DNA of 37,334 nt, from the NCBI GenBank assembly GCA_934149165.1, contig CAKPDY010000015.1:1-37334 (forward strand), in the 5' to 3' direction. The first letter of the stretch is position 1, and the number at the start of each line of letters is the position of its first letter. This DNA is from an uncultured Clostridia bacterium. Lineage in GTDB: Bacteria > Bacillota > Clostridia > TANB77 > CAG-508. The translations under genes and the position numbers were made by a program. Of the stretch, positions 1 to 8,081 are shown piece by piece. Below the pieces are notes generated by a model, which saw nothing but the letters and a program-made list of their open reading frames with translations, was not told the DNA's origin and did not search any database.

Positions 1-254
1 AGAATATCGATAACTCTTTTATGTGTTCTCATTTCAAATTGTTCTCTTGAATCTTTGTGTTTGTGTGGAGAACGTAAAATTGTTATAATCTCCTTTTCTG
101 TTGGTAGTGGAATAGGACCTGAAACTTTTGCTCCTGTTTTTTTAGCAGTATCTACTATTTTTTCAGCAGACTGTTCTAATACTACATGATCATAAGCTTT
201 TAATCTTATTCTAATTTTTTCGCTTGCTACCGCATTTCCTGTTACTGTTGCCAT
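1..254 (-). CDS. rpsJ: 30S ribosomal protein S10, C-terminal end cut by the window edge
   Basis: Reading the minus strand from the ATG at 252-254 gives the N-terminal 84 or so residues of S10, with the typical segments RIRLKAYDH, SGPIPLPTE and SPHKHKDSREQFEMRTHKR. S10 is part of the small-subunit head and also acts with NusB in antitermination. A strong ribosome binding site (AAGGAGGG) sits 7 bases before the ATG. The gene is normally first in the S10 ribosomal protein operon, so the rest of that operon should lie beyond position 1. It is preceded by its own promoter and a long leader, not by tuf. The remaining 15-20 residues are outside the window. Identity is certain from the sequence; the operon beyond the edge is inferred. 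Confidence 0.96.
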   Translation of the reverse strand, partial: MATVTGNAVASEKIRIRLKAYDHVVLEQSAEKIVDTAKKTGAKVSGPIPLPTEKEIITILRSPHKHKDSREQFEMRTHKRVIDI

Positions 255-609
255 GTAATTTTCCCTCCTTAAAATATTTTTATTTTGGTCGGAAGTTATA
301 AACGCACCCTAGTGTTTTGTAAAACCCTAATATTAAAACCCAAGTTTTTGCATGATTTTCTTGGGATAAGTGCCTGTTTTACGACTTTTGTGCAATAAAA
401 ATATGCTTTATTTGTATGTGGGTTTTGTAATTATTTTGTTTAATTACTTAATCATACTTATAAAAAGCATTTTTTTATCTTTCGAAGTCAAATATTTTAA
501 ATAACTTACCGCCTTGGTCTAAGCCACGACATACTCCATAAGAGTTCCCTCCAACCTTGATATTTCAAAGGTTGTAGCCACATCTTACTTCATCGCTAAT
601 CTTACATGC
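255..609 (-). promoter_or_regulatory. Long structured 5' leader of the S10 operon
   Basis: About 350 bases separate the predicted transcription start from rpsJ. The promoter-proximal part (roughly 500-605) is markedly richer in G+C than its surroundings and holds a hairpin with arms CAACCTT and AAGGTTG (around 549-575), then a second G-rich block. The rpsJ-proximal part holds CCCAAG...CTTGGG followed by TTTTAAT, resembling a weak terminator. Ribosomal protein operons are often autoregulated through such leaders. I do not recognise this as a specific known family, so the regulatory role is inferred from position, length and structure. Confidence 0.5.
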
Positions 610-615
610 CTTACC

Positions 616-644
616 ATTATATAATGTTTTAGGTAAAAAGTCAA
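616..644 (-). promoter_or_regulatory. Sigma-A promoter of the S10 operon
   Basis: On the minus strand TTGACT (639-644) is followed after exactly 17 bases by TATAAT (616-621). Transcription would start near 609 and run through the leader into rpsJ. Confidence 0.85.
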
Positions 645-731
645 CCTATTTTTTGGCAATTTTGGGATTTTTTTACTTAAATGTAAGGATTTTGTGAGCT
701 GGAAATATATTAACAATGAAACATACATTAC

Positions 732-1373
732 TTACATTTCAAATCCAAATTTCTTAATATACTCCCAATCATCTATATGCATCAAATTCACATATATACC
801 TTTATTACTTATACCATTTAATATATCACTAACATCATCAATTTTTAAATGTGCCCCACCATATTTTGAAACATCAATATAAAGTTCACTACATTCATCT
901 ATATATGGCAAAAAAGGTTCTATTGTTTTTGTATCACCAGTATACACTATTTTTCTATTATTTACTTTCAATTCAAATCCATATGCATCCAAATAATCTA
1001 CATGCTCTGTTTTTATAAATTTCAAATTTTCACTTCCATCTTTTATTTCATAAGATTCAGAAGGAGTTCCTGTAATTTCCAAATACTTTTTCATATTAAT
1101 GCATTTTGTATACACTGTAACCTTTTTATTATATATAAACCATGAATATAATATTAGCTGACTTAATGAACCTGCATGATCATTATGCAAATGCGTTATT
1201 ATAACTTCAATTTTTGAATAATTACTTAAATCAAATTTCTTTTTTATATCTTCAAAAACAGTAAATCCACAATCAATTAATACTAATTTATCTTCTAAAA
1301 CTATATATGCAGAGTTATTTTTTTCTCCAAATCCAGAATCTTTTCCTAAAAAAGTTAATAATTTATTATTCAT
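732..1373 (-). CDS. Metallo-beta-lactamase-fold hydrolase
   Basis: This 213-residue protein carries the zinc-binding signature THLHNDHAG (HxHxDH) at about residue 60, an aspartate in YTGDTK near 146 and a later histidine in LMHIDD near 199. These are the metal ligands of the metallo-beta-lactamase superfamily. There is no signal peptide, so it should be cytoplasmic. The size fits a small single-domain member (RNase Z-like or ComEC/phosphodiesterase-like folds), without the beta-CASP insertion seen in the larger relative at 19953. It starts at ATG 1371-1373 with a weak AAAGGA site and reads away from the palindrome and nucleotidyltransferase-like gene upstream. Substrate cannot be inferred. 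Fold confident, function unknown. Confidence 0.75.
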   Translation of the reverse strand: MNNKLLTFLGKDSGFGEKNNSAYIVLEDKLVLIDCGFTVFEDIKKKFDLSNYSKIEVIITHLHNDHAGSLSQLILYSWFIYNKKVTVYTKCINMKKYLEITGTPSESYEIKDGSENLKFIKTEHVDYLDAYGFELKVNNRKIVYTGDTKTIEPFLPYIDECSELYIDVSKYGGAHLKIDDVSDILNGISNKGIYVNLMHIDDWEYIKKFGFEM

Positions 1374-1466
1374 ATTTAATTCATTCCTTTTATAATAATA
1401 TTTAGGTTTTTAAAAGGAACCCATAAACCTTTATTGTTTCTGATTAATATTTAACGTAATTTTACA

Positions 1467-1516
1467 ATAAAATGGTATAAAATTCAATATATGTATTGAA
1501 TTTTATACCATTTTAT
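1467..1516. repeat. Perfect 23-bp inverted repeat with 4-base loop
   Basis: Positions 1467-1489 are exactly complementary to 1494-1516, separated by TATG. The arms are AT-rich with a GG/CC pair near the outer end. The element lies between two divergent genes, and a plausible -10 (TATAAT, 1524-1529) for the plus-strand gene follows it directly, so the right arm would cover the -35 area. It could be an operator, a cruciform or the end of an inserted element. Confidence 0.85.
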
Positions 1517-1559
1517 GTTAATATATAATTACAACTTATTTATTAGGAGGCAGTTTATT

Positions 1560-2192
1560 ATGAGAAAAAACTATCTGCAGCAGAGCATGGACAACATCAG
1601 CTGTTTTTTCACAGAAAAAGACTTTGCAGAACAGCGGAAAACATTCTTTAACATTACAAAAAAATTTAAAGAATGCAATATTGATTGGGCTCTTGCCTGT
1701 TCTTGTAACCTGTTTTTCAGAGGAATTGTTGATGATTTTCACGATTTCGATTTTATAATCGACAGTAACTCTACTAAAAACATCTCTGAATTAATGGATT
1801 CTCTCGGTGCTAGACTTGTAGGCACAGGAGGAAATGGCTACTGCAAATCTGATCTTTATTTGCATTATAAGCTTAATCACTGTGATATTGACATTATATG
1901 TGGTTTTAGACTTCTTACATTCGGAACAGTATTTTACTACAAATATGATGCCAAAGAAATTGATTTTTTGGATTCCGAATATCTTAGTGGCATTCCTCTT
2001 ATATCTGCCGAAGCTTCATTTTTGTTATACGCAATGATGGAAGGCTGGCAACGACGCAGAAAATTCAAGCGTGATTTACTCTTTGAGTATTTGTGCAGTA
2101 ACTGTATTCATCCGCAAATTCTGAAAAGGGCTTTGAAAAAAAATGAATTGCCCGATTGGATTATCAATTTAATCCATGAAATTTTAGTTTAG
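1560..2192 (+). CDS. Nucleotidyltransferase-like protein, probably horizontally acquired
   Basis: I chose ATG 1560 because AGGAGG (1545-1550) precedes it by 9 bases, giving 210 residues; the more upstream ATG at 1515 lies inside the palindrome region. Residues around 42-67 (DWALACSC... then DDFHDFDFIID) have the spaced acidic residues seen in small nucleotidyltransferase-fold proteins that move nucleotides onto drugs, proteins or RNA. I cannot name a substrate. Codon use differs from its neighbours: it uses CGG, CGA, CGC and CGT for arginine and has higher G+C, which suggests recent transfer. The in-frame CGG at 1635-1637 is the only one in the window that must be read as sense. A palindrome lies upstream and a strong terminator downstream, so it forms a self-contained unit. 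Confidence 0.55.
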   Translation: MRKNYLQQSMDNISCFFTEKDFAEQRKTFFNITKKFKECNIDWALACSCNLFFRGIVDDFHDFDFIIDSNSTKNISELMDSLGARLVGTGGNGYCKSDLYLHYKLNHCDIDIICGFRLLTFGTVFYYKYDAKEIDFLDSEYLSGIPLISAEASFLLYAMMEGWQRRRKFKRDLLFEYLCSNCIHPQILKRALKKNELPDWIINLIHEILV

Positions 2193-2196
2193 TAAC

Positions 2197-2233
2197 AACA
2201 AAAAAGGTGTTTCTTGTAAACACCTTTTTTGTT
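2197..2233. terminator. Bidirectional intrinsic terminator
   Basis: A perfect 16-bp stem (2197-2212 with 2218-2233; core AAAAAAGGTGTTT / AAACACCTTTTTT) with a 5-base loop. It has A-tract and T-tract on opposite sides, so it can end both the plus-strand gene at 1560 and the minus-strand ABC operon that ends at 2244. Confidence 0.9.
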
Positions 2234-2243
2234 ATAAAAATTA

Positions 2244-3398
2244 TCATATTTTCTTTGTTTTTAAATTTCTTTTAAAATTATGCCCAAACTGTGCAATTAT
2301 AAAATACAACAATCCAAATCCTAGAATAATACCATATTTCACAAAAACACCATACATATTACTAATTCCAAATTCACTCATTCTTGCAATATCATGATTT
2401 CCCTGTATAAACCAATATGAGGGAAAAATTTTAGAAAAATTCAAAATTTTTTCATCTATTAATTCAGCAGATATAAAACACCCTGATATAAAACTTAATC
2501 CCAATGAAACCACATTTTGTATCCCAGAAATAACGTTTTGCTTTTTTATAAATTTAGAAATCATATATGCTAAACTTGTGACAGTAAATGAAAATATCAA
2601 TGAATTAACAATCATTAATAATCCATTAAAAGTAAACATCAATTCTTTATAAATTACAACACTAATCACTCCATATATAAACCACAAACCTAATGTAAGG
2701 CATAAATGTCCTAAAAATAATTGTTTCGAAAATTCTTTCTGATGTGTACTACTCACCACATTTCTTTTCTTAATTTCATCTTTATTAAACACACACATTA
2801 TAGTTCCAATTATAAATATAAATATTGATAAGAAAGAATAATTTTCAAAGCTATAAAATATTGCAACTTTTTCTAATTTTCCCTTATTATTTTCAACAAC
2901 TTTTACATCAACCTGAGATTCCATTACTTTTTTAGTTTTTTCAATTACTTGTTCTTCTGAAAAACCTGCTTTACTATATATGCTTGCTATTTTATAATAT
3001 TTGTTCACAATTAATTCTACTTGTTCAGACATGTTTTGTGTTGATTTTTTTATTTCAATATTCACATTTTTTCCACTTAACATATCATTTGCAAAGTTTT
3101 CTGGTATTATTAATACTGAATCAACTTTATTGCTATATAAAGAGTCTTGTATTGATTTTTCATTATTTTCTATTTCAACTATTTTAGCATTTTTTTCTAT
3201 ATATTCTACTAAATTTTTAGAAAGTTCTGATTTATCATAATTAAAAACAGCAACTGTAGGTTCTACATTTACATATGTATCAACAGTATTTCCATTATTT
3301 GTATTTGCAATTGAAATTATTATTGCAATTGCTGAAAACATTATTATAAGTCCCATATGTCTTTTTACTATTTTAAAATAATTTTTAAATACTGTCAT
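2244..3398 (-). CDS. ABC-2 type exporter permease (second)
   Basis: This 384-residue membrane protein has the ABC-2 permease architecture. It has one N-terminal membrane helix (residues about 16-32), a long extracytoplasmic domain (about 40-180) with the NFANDMLSG-type segment common in this family, and a C-terminal block of five to six helices (about 185-370). Together with the permease upstream and the ATPase at 4732 it should form a heterodimeric exporter; the substrate is unknown. Its ATG overlaps the end of the preceding permease by 14 bases, and GGAGG sits just upstream inside that gene, pointing to translational coupling. It closes the operon and is followed by the terminator at 2197. 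Confidence 0.85.
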   Translation of the reverse strand: MTVFKNYFKIVKRHMGLIIMFSAIAIIISIANTNNGNTVDTYVNVEPTVAVFNYDKSELSKNLVEYIEKNAKIVEIENNEKSIQDSLYSNKVDSVLIIPENFANDMLSGKNVNIEIKKSTQNMSEQVELIVNKYYKIASIYSKAGFSEEQVIEKTKKVMESQVDVKVVENNKGKLEKVAIFYSFENYSFLSIFIFIIGTIMCVFNKDEIKKRNVVSSTHQKEFSKQLFLGHLCLTLGLWFIYGVISVVIYKELMFTFNGLLMIVNSLIFSFTVTSLAYMISKFIKKQNVISGIQNVVSLGLSFISGCFISAELIDEKILNFSKIFPSYWFIQGNHDIARMSEFGISNMYGVFVKYGIILGFGLLYFIIAQFGHNFKRNLKTKKI

Positions 3399-4530
3399 AT
3401 TTTTTCCTCCTTACAAAAATAAATGTCAAAATTATAAATGTAAGAGCAAAAATAGAAATTCGTAGCAAACATTCATAAAATACTGTTAAAGTATCATAAG
3501 CAAACAATGCATATAAACCGTCTGTAATAATATTTATAGGATTTATTTTTGCAAATATAGGCATTTTTTCATCAAAGAAGCTTTTTAATTGTGGTGTTCC
3601 CATCATTCCAGAGAAAAAGCAACATAACATTGTTACTGATATTAATACACCTATTTTAAATCCCTCCGATTTTTTATTGCATACTCCAACAAAAGTTCCC
3701 AAAGATGTTCCTGCAAGACATCCTATTGCTGATAAAATCATTGTTGGAATAACTTGATTTCCAAAGTTGACTTTAAATACAAAAATTAAAAATGCAAATA
3801 ATACAGCTAATGCAATAAGTTGAATTATATATCCTGCTAAAAGTGAAATTATAATTATTTTTAATTTATTTACTGGACACATACATATTCGTGCACCTTT
3901 TTTACTTAAATTTGCTTCACAATCTTTTATAACTTCTAGTCCTATTAAACTACCATATAAGCAAGTCATTGCAATTAAAGTGAAAAAATAATTTATACTA
4001 AAGTCTATTTTCTCTTTAGAAGTATCTTTTATAAAAGTATGTTGTGTTGATATTTGTTGCATAATTTCATTATACATTGCATTAGGATTATATTGTATTA
4101 CATCATTTGAAACTATCATCATTTGGTTATATTCATCTAACACTGATTTCATAATAGTTTGATTTATTCCATTTTCTTTTATAACAATTTGAGGATTACC
4201 GTTTTCATTAACTATTATATACCCTTCTATTTTACTATTTTTTAAAAGATTTTCTGCCTCATTTTTGTCAACATATGATGTATTAAATATTTGATTATCA
4301 CCTTTTTCAGATAAACTTTCTACTACTATTTTCAAGACTTTACTATTATTATAATTATTATCTTCAACTACTGCTATTGGAAAAACATTCATTTTATAAG
4401 CTTCATCAACATTAGATAATGCTAATTGGAAAAATGTTCCTAAAACAAACGGAAAAATTAATGTCCAAAAAAGCATTGCTTTGTTTCTTAGCAAAATTTT
4501 TATTTTATTTTTAAATAAAAGTCCAAACAC
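3385..4530 (-). CDS. ABC-2 type exporter permease (first)
   Basis: A 381-residue permease with the same layout as its downstream partner: an N-terminal helix (about 18-38), a large external domain to about residue 180, then about six membrane helices ending in a basic tail (VRRKKYDSI). The start codon is GTG (4528-4530) preceded by AAAGGAGGAG at suitable spacing. The two permeases are only distantly similar, as usual for heterodimeric ABC-2 exporters of the NatB/YhaP kind, which export ions, lipids, peptides or antibiotics. About 200 bases of repetitive DNA separate it from the ATPase gene, unusual inside such an operon. Confidence 0.85.
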   Translation of the reverse strand: MFGLLFKNKIKILLRNKAMLFWTLIFPFVLGTFFQLALSNVDEAYKMNVFPIAVVEDNNYNNSKVLKIVVESLSEKGDNQIFNTSYVDKNEAENLLKNSKIEGYIIVNENGNPQIVIKENGINQTIMKSVLDEYNQMMIVSNDVIQYNPNAMYNEIMQQISTQHTFIKDTSKEKIDFSINYFFTLIAMTCLYGSLIGLEVIKDCEANLSKKGARICMCPVNKLKIIIISLLAGYIIQLIALAVLFAFLIFVFKVNFGNQVIPTMILSAIGCLAGTSLGTFVGVCNKKSEGFKIGVLISVTMLCCFFSGMMGTPQLKSFFDEKMPIFAKINPINIITDGLYALFAYDTLTVFYECLLRISIFALTFIILTFIFVRRKKYDSI

Positions 4531-4559
4531 CTTTTATTCTCCTCCTTTAAATTTTATAA

Positions 4560-4731
4560 TCTTAATTGACTTTTATAGTTAACTTTTTTTGAATTTTATA
4601 CTTATTTTTTTAATTTTATAGATTTCTTTTTAGCTTTTATAAGTATTATTTTAATTCTATAGATTTCTTTTCTGATTTTATAAATTTTTTTAATTCTATA
4701 TCTTTTTGCTTTTATATCTATTTTTTGAAAT
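4560..4731. repeat. Degenerate ~20-bp tandem repeats inside the ABC operon
   Basis: On the minus strand the spacer between ATPase and permease is built from about eight units beginning ATAAAAT, ATAAAAG or ATAGAAT, spaced 19-23 bases. Two adjacent units form a ~41-base higher-order repeat: units ending AAAGAAATCT alternate with units rich in AATTAAAA. No coding frame continues through it. It is A-tract rich and would be intrinsically curved DNA or unstructured mRNA. Confidence 0.7.
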
Positions 4732-5670
4732 CTAATCTCTTAAATGTTTTCCTGTCAATTCTAAAAATACATCATTTAAAGTAGGAAGTTCAGAAAAAAT
4801 CCTGTCATATTTAACATTATTTTTCTTCAAAAAATCAATCATATTTTCTAAATTTTCTTCACCTTTTTGATATGTTACATATAATGTATTATCTTCATAT
4901 TTACACTCAATAACATTTTTTATTTTAGATAATTTTTCTAATAATTCAGGTTGCAAATTTTGTACATCAACAGTAATTTTTTCACCTATTGTTACTAATT
5001 CCTTCAAATCTTCTTTTGTACCAATAGCTATAATTTTCCCCTTATCTAAAATTGCTATCCTATTACATAACTGTTCAACTTCTTCCATGTAATGAGTTGT
5101 ATATACAATAGTTGCACCATTTTTATTTAATTGTTTTATTCCTTCCAATATATTATTTCTACTTTGGGGATCAACTGCAACTGTTGGCTCGTCTAAAAAT
5201 ATTAATTCAGGTTTATGTGCAATTCCACAAGCAATATTCAATCTCCTTAAAAGTCCACCTGATAGCTGTTTTGGTCTGAATTTTTTAAAATCTTGTAATC
5301 CTGTTAATTCTATTGCATCATCTACATACTTAATTCTTGTTAATTTATCTTTTATATATAGCCCGCAAAAATAATTTATATTTTCATATACAGTTAATTC
5401 ATCAAAAACTGCTACATCTTGGAATACTACACCTATTTTAGATTTAATATCATATGCATTTGGTTTCATTTCTTTTCCAAATATTTTTATTGTACCTTTC
5501 TCAAATTCCAATAATGATAATATACAATTTATTGTTGTAGATTTTCCACTTCCATTTGGTCCAAGTAAGCCAAATATTTTTCCTTTTTCAACATATAGTG
5601 ATAAGTTATCTATTGCCTTGAATTTACCATAACATTTAGTTAAGTTTTCAATTTCAATAACTTTTTCCAT
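4732..5670 (-). CDS. ABC transporter ATP-binding protein
   Basis: An ATPase of about 312 residues with Walker A GPNGSGKST, Q-loop VFQD, signature LSGGLLRRL, Walker B LIFLDEPT and H-loop TTHYMEE, followed by a C-terminal extension of about 90 residues typical of ABC-2 drug/sodium exporter ATPases. It should power the two permeases downstream. An in-frame ATG four codons earlier (5680-5682) sits directly against the AAAGGA site, too close for normal initiation, so I prefer the second ATG (5668-5670), about 12 bases from it. The A-loop region (CYGKFKAIDN) is intact. Substrate unknown; no regulator gene is adjacent. Confidence 0.92.
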   Translation of the reverse strand: MEKVIEIENLTKCYGKFKAIDNLSLYVEKGKIFGLLGPNGSGKSTTINCILSLLEFEKGTIKIFGKEMKPNAYDIKSKIGVVFQDVAVFDELTVYENINYFCGLYIKDKLTRIKYVDDAIELTGLQDFKKFRPKQLSGGLLRRLNIACGIAHKPELIFLDEPTVAVDPQSRNNILEGIKQLNKNGATIVYTTHYMEEVEQLCNRIAILDKGKIIAIGTKEDLKELVTIGEKITVDVQNLQPELLEKLSKIKNVIECKYEDNTLYVTYQKGEENLENMIDFLKKNNVKYDRIFSELPTLNDVFLELTGKHLRD

Positions 5671-5722
5671 AATAAATTTCATTCCTTTCTGAAATAAATT
5701 TCATTTTCTTTCCAAAACATAC

Positions 5723-5759
5723 ATTCAGTTTGAAAATTGTAATTATTTTCAAACTGAAT
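5723..5759. terminator. Hairpin after asnB, possible weak terminator
   Basis: A 15-bp perfect stem (5723-5737 with 5745-5759; core CAGTTTGAAAAT) with a 7-base loop lies between the asnB stop and the ABC ATPase gene. No clear T-run follows on the minus strand, so it may be an attenuator or mRNA-stabilising hairpin, not a full stop. Confidence 0.5.
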
Positions 5760-5766
5760 TTCTCTT

Positions 5767-7593
5767 TTATTCAAAAAATTGCTTATACCAAATTAAGAAT
5801 ACATAAATAGTCCAAATTTTTCTACTATTATCTTTCTTTAAGTTAAAATGCTCGTCCAATAATTTAATTAATTCTTCAGTAACAAAGTATTTTTTTGCAG
5901 TATCAGATTCAAATTCCTTTCTAACAATATTATAATATTTCTCTTGTTTCAACCATTCTCTAGTAGGCACAGGAAAACCAAGTTTCTTTCTTTGAGCAAC
6001 TTTCTCTGGCATATTTTTCAAAGCAGCTTCTCTCATAGCGACTTTTGTTCTACCATCTTTTGTAACTTTAAATTTAGAAGGTATTGTTCTTGCCAAATTC
6101 CATACTTCTTTATCAAGGAAAGGTACTCTTAATTCAAGTGAATTTGCCATACTCATTCTATCTGCTTTTAATAAAATATCTCCAATCATCCATAAATTAA
6201 TATCTATATATTGCATTCTTGTAACATCATCCATTCCTTTTGTATCATCATAAAAAGGTTTAGTAATTTCTGATGTTTTCTTCATTCCATCAGTATTTTT
6301 TAGAATTTTCATTTTTTCTTTATCTGAAAATAGATTAGCATTTCCAATAAATCTTTCTTCTAATGTTTTACTAGCTCTATTGGCATAACTTTTACCTGGA
6401 AAATTCATAGGAATTGCATTTAATACACCAGCTATTCCCTTCCACATAAATCTAGGTAAAATTTTACTATAACGTAAACTATATGGTTCATGATAAATTC
6501 TATATCCACCAAATAATTCATCTGCACCTTCACCAGAAAGCACAACTTTTACATGTTCACTTGCTATATTACATACATAATATAATGCAACACATGAAGG
6601 ATCTGCATGTGGTTGATCCATATAATATTGAACTGTTGGAACAATATTCCAAAATTCATCATCTGTTATTTTTTTGAAATAATGGTCTTGTCCTATTTCT
6701 TCTGCTAATTCTCTTGCATAATCTATTTCATTATATTTATTGTAATTAAACCCTACTGTAAAACTTTTTTGTCCTTTAAATTGTGTTGCAACATAACTTG
6801 AATCAACACCACTTGATAAAAAGCACCCAACTTCAACATCACTTATTTTATGAGCCTCAACAGATTCTTTAAATGTTGTATCTATCTCTTTTACCAAACT
6901 ATCATAATCCCATGAATCATTTACCATAAACTCAGGTTTCCAATACCTGGTAATTTCCAATTTTCCATCTTTAAATTTTAAATAGTGACCAGGTTGCAAA
7001 CAATAAATATTTTCAAAAAAAGTATCATTAGGAACACCATATTGGAATGATAAATAATTTTGTAAAGCATGTATATTTAGTTCTTTTTTTACATTTGGAT
7101 GAGTCAAAATACATTTAATCTCAGAACCAAAAACCAAATCATTTCCAATTTGAGTATAATACATAGGTTTAATTCCAAAAAAATCTCTAGCAATAAACAA
7201 CTCCTTTGAAACCAAATCCCAAATTGCAATTGCAAACATACCACGAAACTTATTTAAAACCTCTGGACCGTATTCTTCATATCCATGCAAAATAACTTCA
7301 GTATCTGTTTTAGTCCTAAATATATGTCCCTTTTTCACTAAATCTTCACGAATTTCTTTATAATTATAAACTTCACCATTAAACACAATCACCTTAGTTT
7401 CATCTTCATTATATATAGGTTGTGTTCCATCTGCTAAATCTATAATTGATAATCTTCTAAAACCTAAAGCTACATCATCATCAATATGAGTTCCTTTGCT
7501 ATCAGGACCTCTATATATTATTTTTTCCATCATGTTTTCTATAACTTGTTCTTTATTTTCTACTTTACCAGTAAACCCACAAAATCCACACAT
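5767..7593 (-). CDS. asnB: Asparagine synthase (glutamine-hydrolysing)
   Basis: A 608-residue class B asparagine synthetase, which makes asparagine from aspartate, ATP and glutamine-derived ammonia. After Met removal the N-terminal Cys2 (MCGFCGF) is the glutaminase nucleophile, and RRLSIIDL, FNGEVYNY and the Thr-Asp pair near residue 98 complete that domain. The synthetase half has the PP-loop FLSSGVDSS near residue 260, then SGEGADELFGGY and ELRVPFLD. Length matches the AsnB/AsnO form common in Firmicutes. AAGGAGA precedes the ATG. A small hairpin (AAACAGA/TCTGTTT, 7631-7648) lies in its 5' leader. Nothing appears broken. It lies in line with the ABC exporter downstream, separated by an 85-base gap with a hairpin. 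Confidence 0.96.
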   Translation of the reverse strand: MCGFCGFTGKVENKEQVIENMMEKIIYRGPDSKGTHIDDDVALGFRRLSIIDLADGTQPIYNEDETKVIVFNGEVYNYKEIREDLVKKGHIFRTKTDTEVILHGYEEYGPEVLNKFRGMFAIAIWDLVSKELFIARDFFGIKPMYYTQIGNDLVFGSEIKCILTHPNVKKELNIHALQNYLSFQYGVPNDTFFENIYCLQPGHYLKFKDGKLEITRYWKPEFMVNDSWDYDSLVKEIDTTFKESVEAHKISDVEVGCFLSSGVDSSYVATQFKGQKSFTVGFNYNKYNEIDYARELAEEIGQDHYFKKITDDEFWNIVPTVQYYMDQPHADPSCVALYYVCNIASEHVKVVLSGEGADELFGGYRIYHEPYSLRYSKILPRFMWKGIAGVLNAIPMNFPGKSYANRASKTLEERFIGNANLFSDKEKMKILKNTDGMKKTSEITKPFYDDTKGMDDVTRMQYIDINLWMIGDILLKADRMSMANSLELRVPFLDKEVWNLARTIPSKFKVTKDGRTKVAMREAALKNMPEKVAQRKKLGFPVPTREWLKQEKYYNIVRKEFESDTAKKYFVTEELIKLLDEHFNLKKDNSRKIWTIYVFLIWYKQFFE

Positions 7594-7847
7594 ATTCGCA
7601 CATCTCCTTTGTTTATTCTTATATAAATTAAACAGATTTTTCTGTTTTTATTTGCTTTTTATATACGTATATTTAATCATTAAAATCAAGTTTTTTCAAG
7701 ACATTTTTTTAAAGTATTAATTTTTTTGCACTAATTTAATACTTTAACAATCTGAAAATATTACAAAAAATTACACAATTTTCAAAATCAAATAATATAC
7801 TACTATTAGGAAGATTTTCCAAACAAACATGCAAAGGATGATTGCTT
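7594..7847. other. Divergent intergenic region between asnB and feoA
   Basis: It must hold promoters for asnB (minus) and feoA (plus). It contains a 12-bp inverted repeat, TTAAAGTATTAA (7709-7720) and TTAATACTTTAA (7736-7747), with a 15-base spacer. That could be an operator or a hairpin; it does not match a classical Fur box. No coding frame in it looks real. Confidence 0.5.
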
Positions 7848-8076
7848 ATGAATACATTAAATAATTTAGAAATAAACACTATAGGCAAAGTTACCAACAT
7901 TAACTGCAATCGGAGGACTAAAAAGACGTCTATCTGATTTAGGAATAATAAAAAACACAAGAATCAAACCTGTTTTCAAAAGTATTTCTGGTAATCCAAT
8001 AGCCTATGAAGTCCGTGGAAGCATTATTGCCATACGTAATGAAGACGCAAAAAACATAGAAATTCAGATAAATTAA
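7848..8076 (+). CDS. feoA: Ferrous iron transport protein FeoA, needs one +1 frameshift
   Basis: FeoA is a small SH3-like cytoplasmic partner of the FeoB iron channel. From ATG 7848 (AAAGGA 9 bases upstream) frame 0 encodes 21 residues ending in TNINCN. It then meets CGG at 7911-7913 and would stop at TGA 7935-7937. Skipping the C of CGG puts GGA (7912) in frame and gives the family core GGLKRRLSDLGIIKNT, then PIAYEVRGSIIAIR, stopping at TAA 8074-8076. The joined product is 75 residues, the normal FeoA length. No residue is missing at the junction. This could be a programmed +1 shift, a broken gene or a sequence error; two identical events in feoB favour the first. A hairpin (8082-8118) separates it from feoB. 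Confidence 0.85.
7911..7914 (+). promoter_or_regulatory. +1 frameshift site CGG-A in feoA
   Basis: Context is AAT CGG AGG in frame 0; the family sequence resumes with C skipped and GGA read as Gly22. The preceding AAT codon would not re-pair well one base forward, so skipping at an empty A site or four-base decoding fits better than slippage of the P-site tRNA. Confidence 0.7.
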
Positions 8077-8081
8077 ACAAT

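Noticed and set aside
480..620. tRNA or other standard RNA gene in the G+C-richer block before rpsJ
   Set aside because: No cloverleaf, T-loop or CCA-like end can be drawn; it fits a leader element downstream of a promoter.
694..882. Plus-strand frame overlapping the metallo-beta-lactamase gene
   Set aside because: It is antisense to a well-supported gene and has no initiation signals.
7709..7747. Fur box controlling feoA
   Set aside because: The inverted repeat TTAAAGTATTAA/TTAATACTTTAA has a 15-base spacer and does not resemble the GATAATGATAATCATTATC-type consensus.
7736..7960. Minus-strand frame of 74 codons across the feoA region
   Set aside because: It overlaps feoA antisense, has no binding site and encodes no recognisable protein; feoA on the plus strand is well supported.
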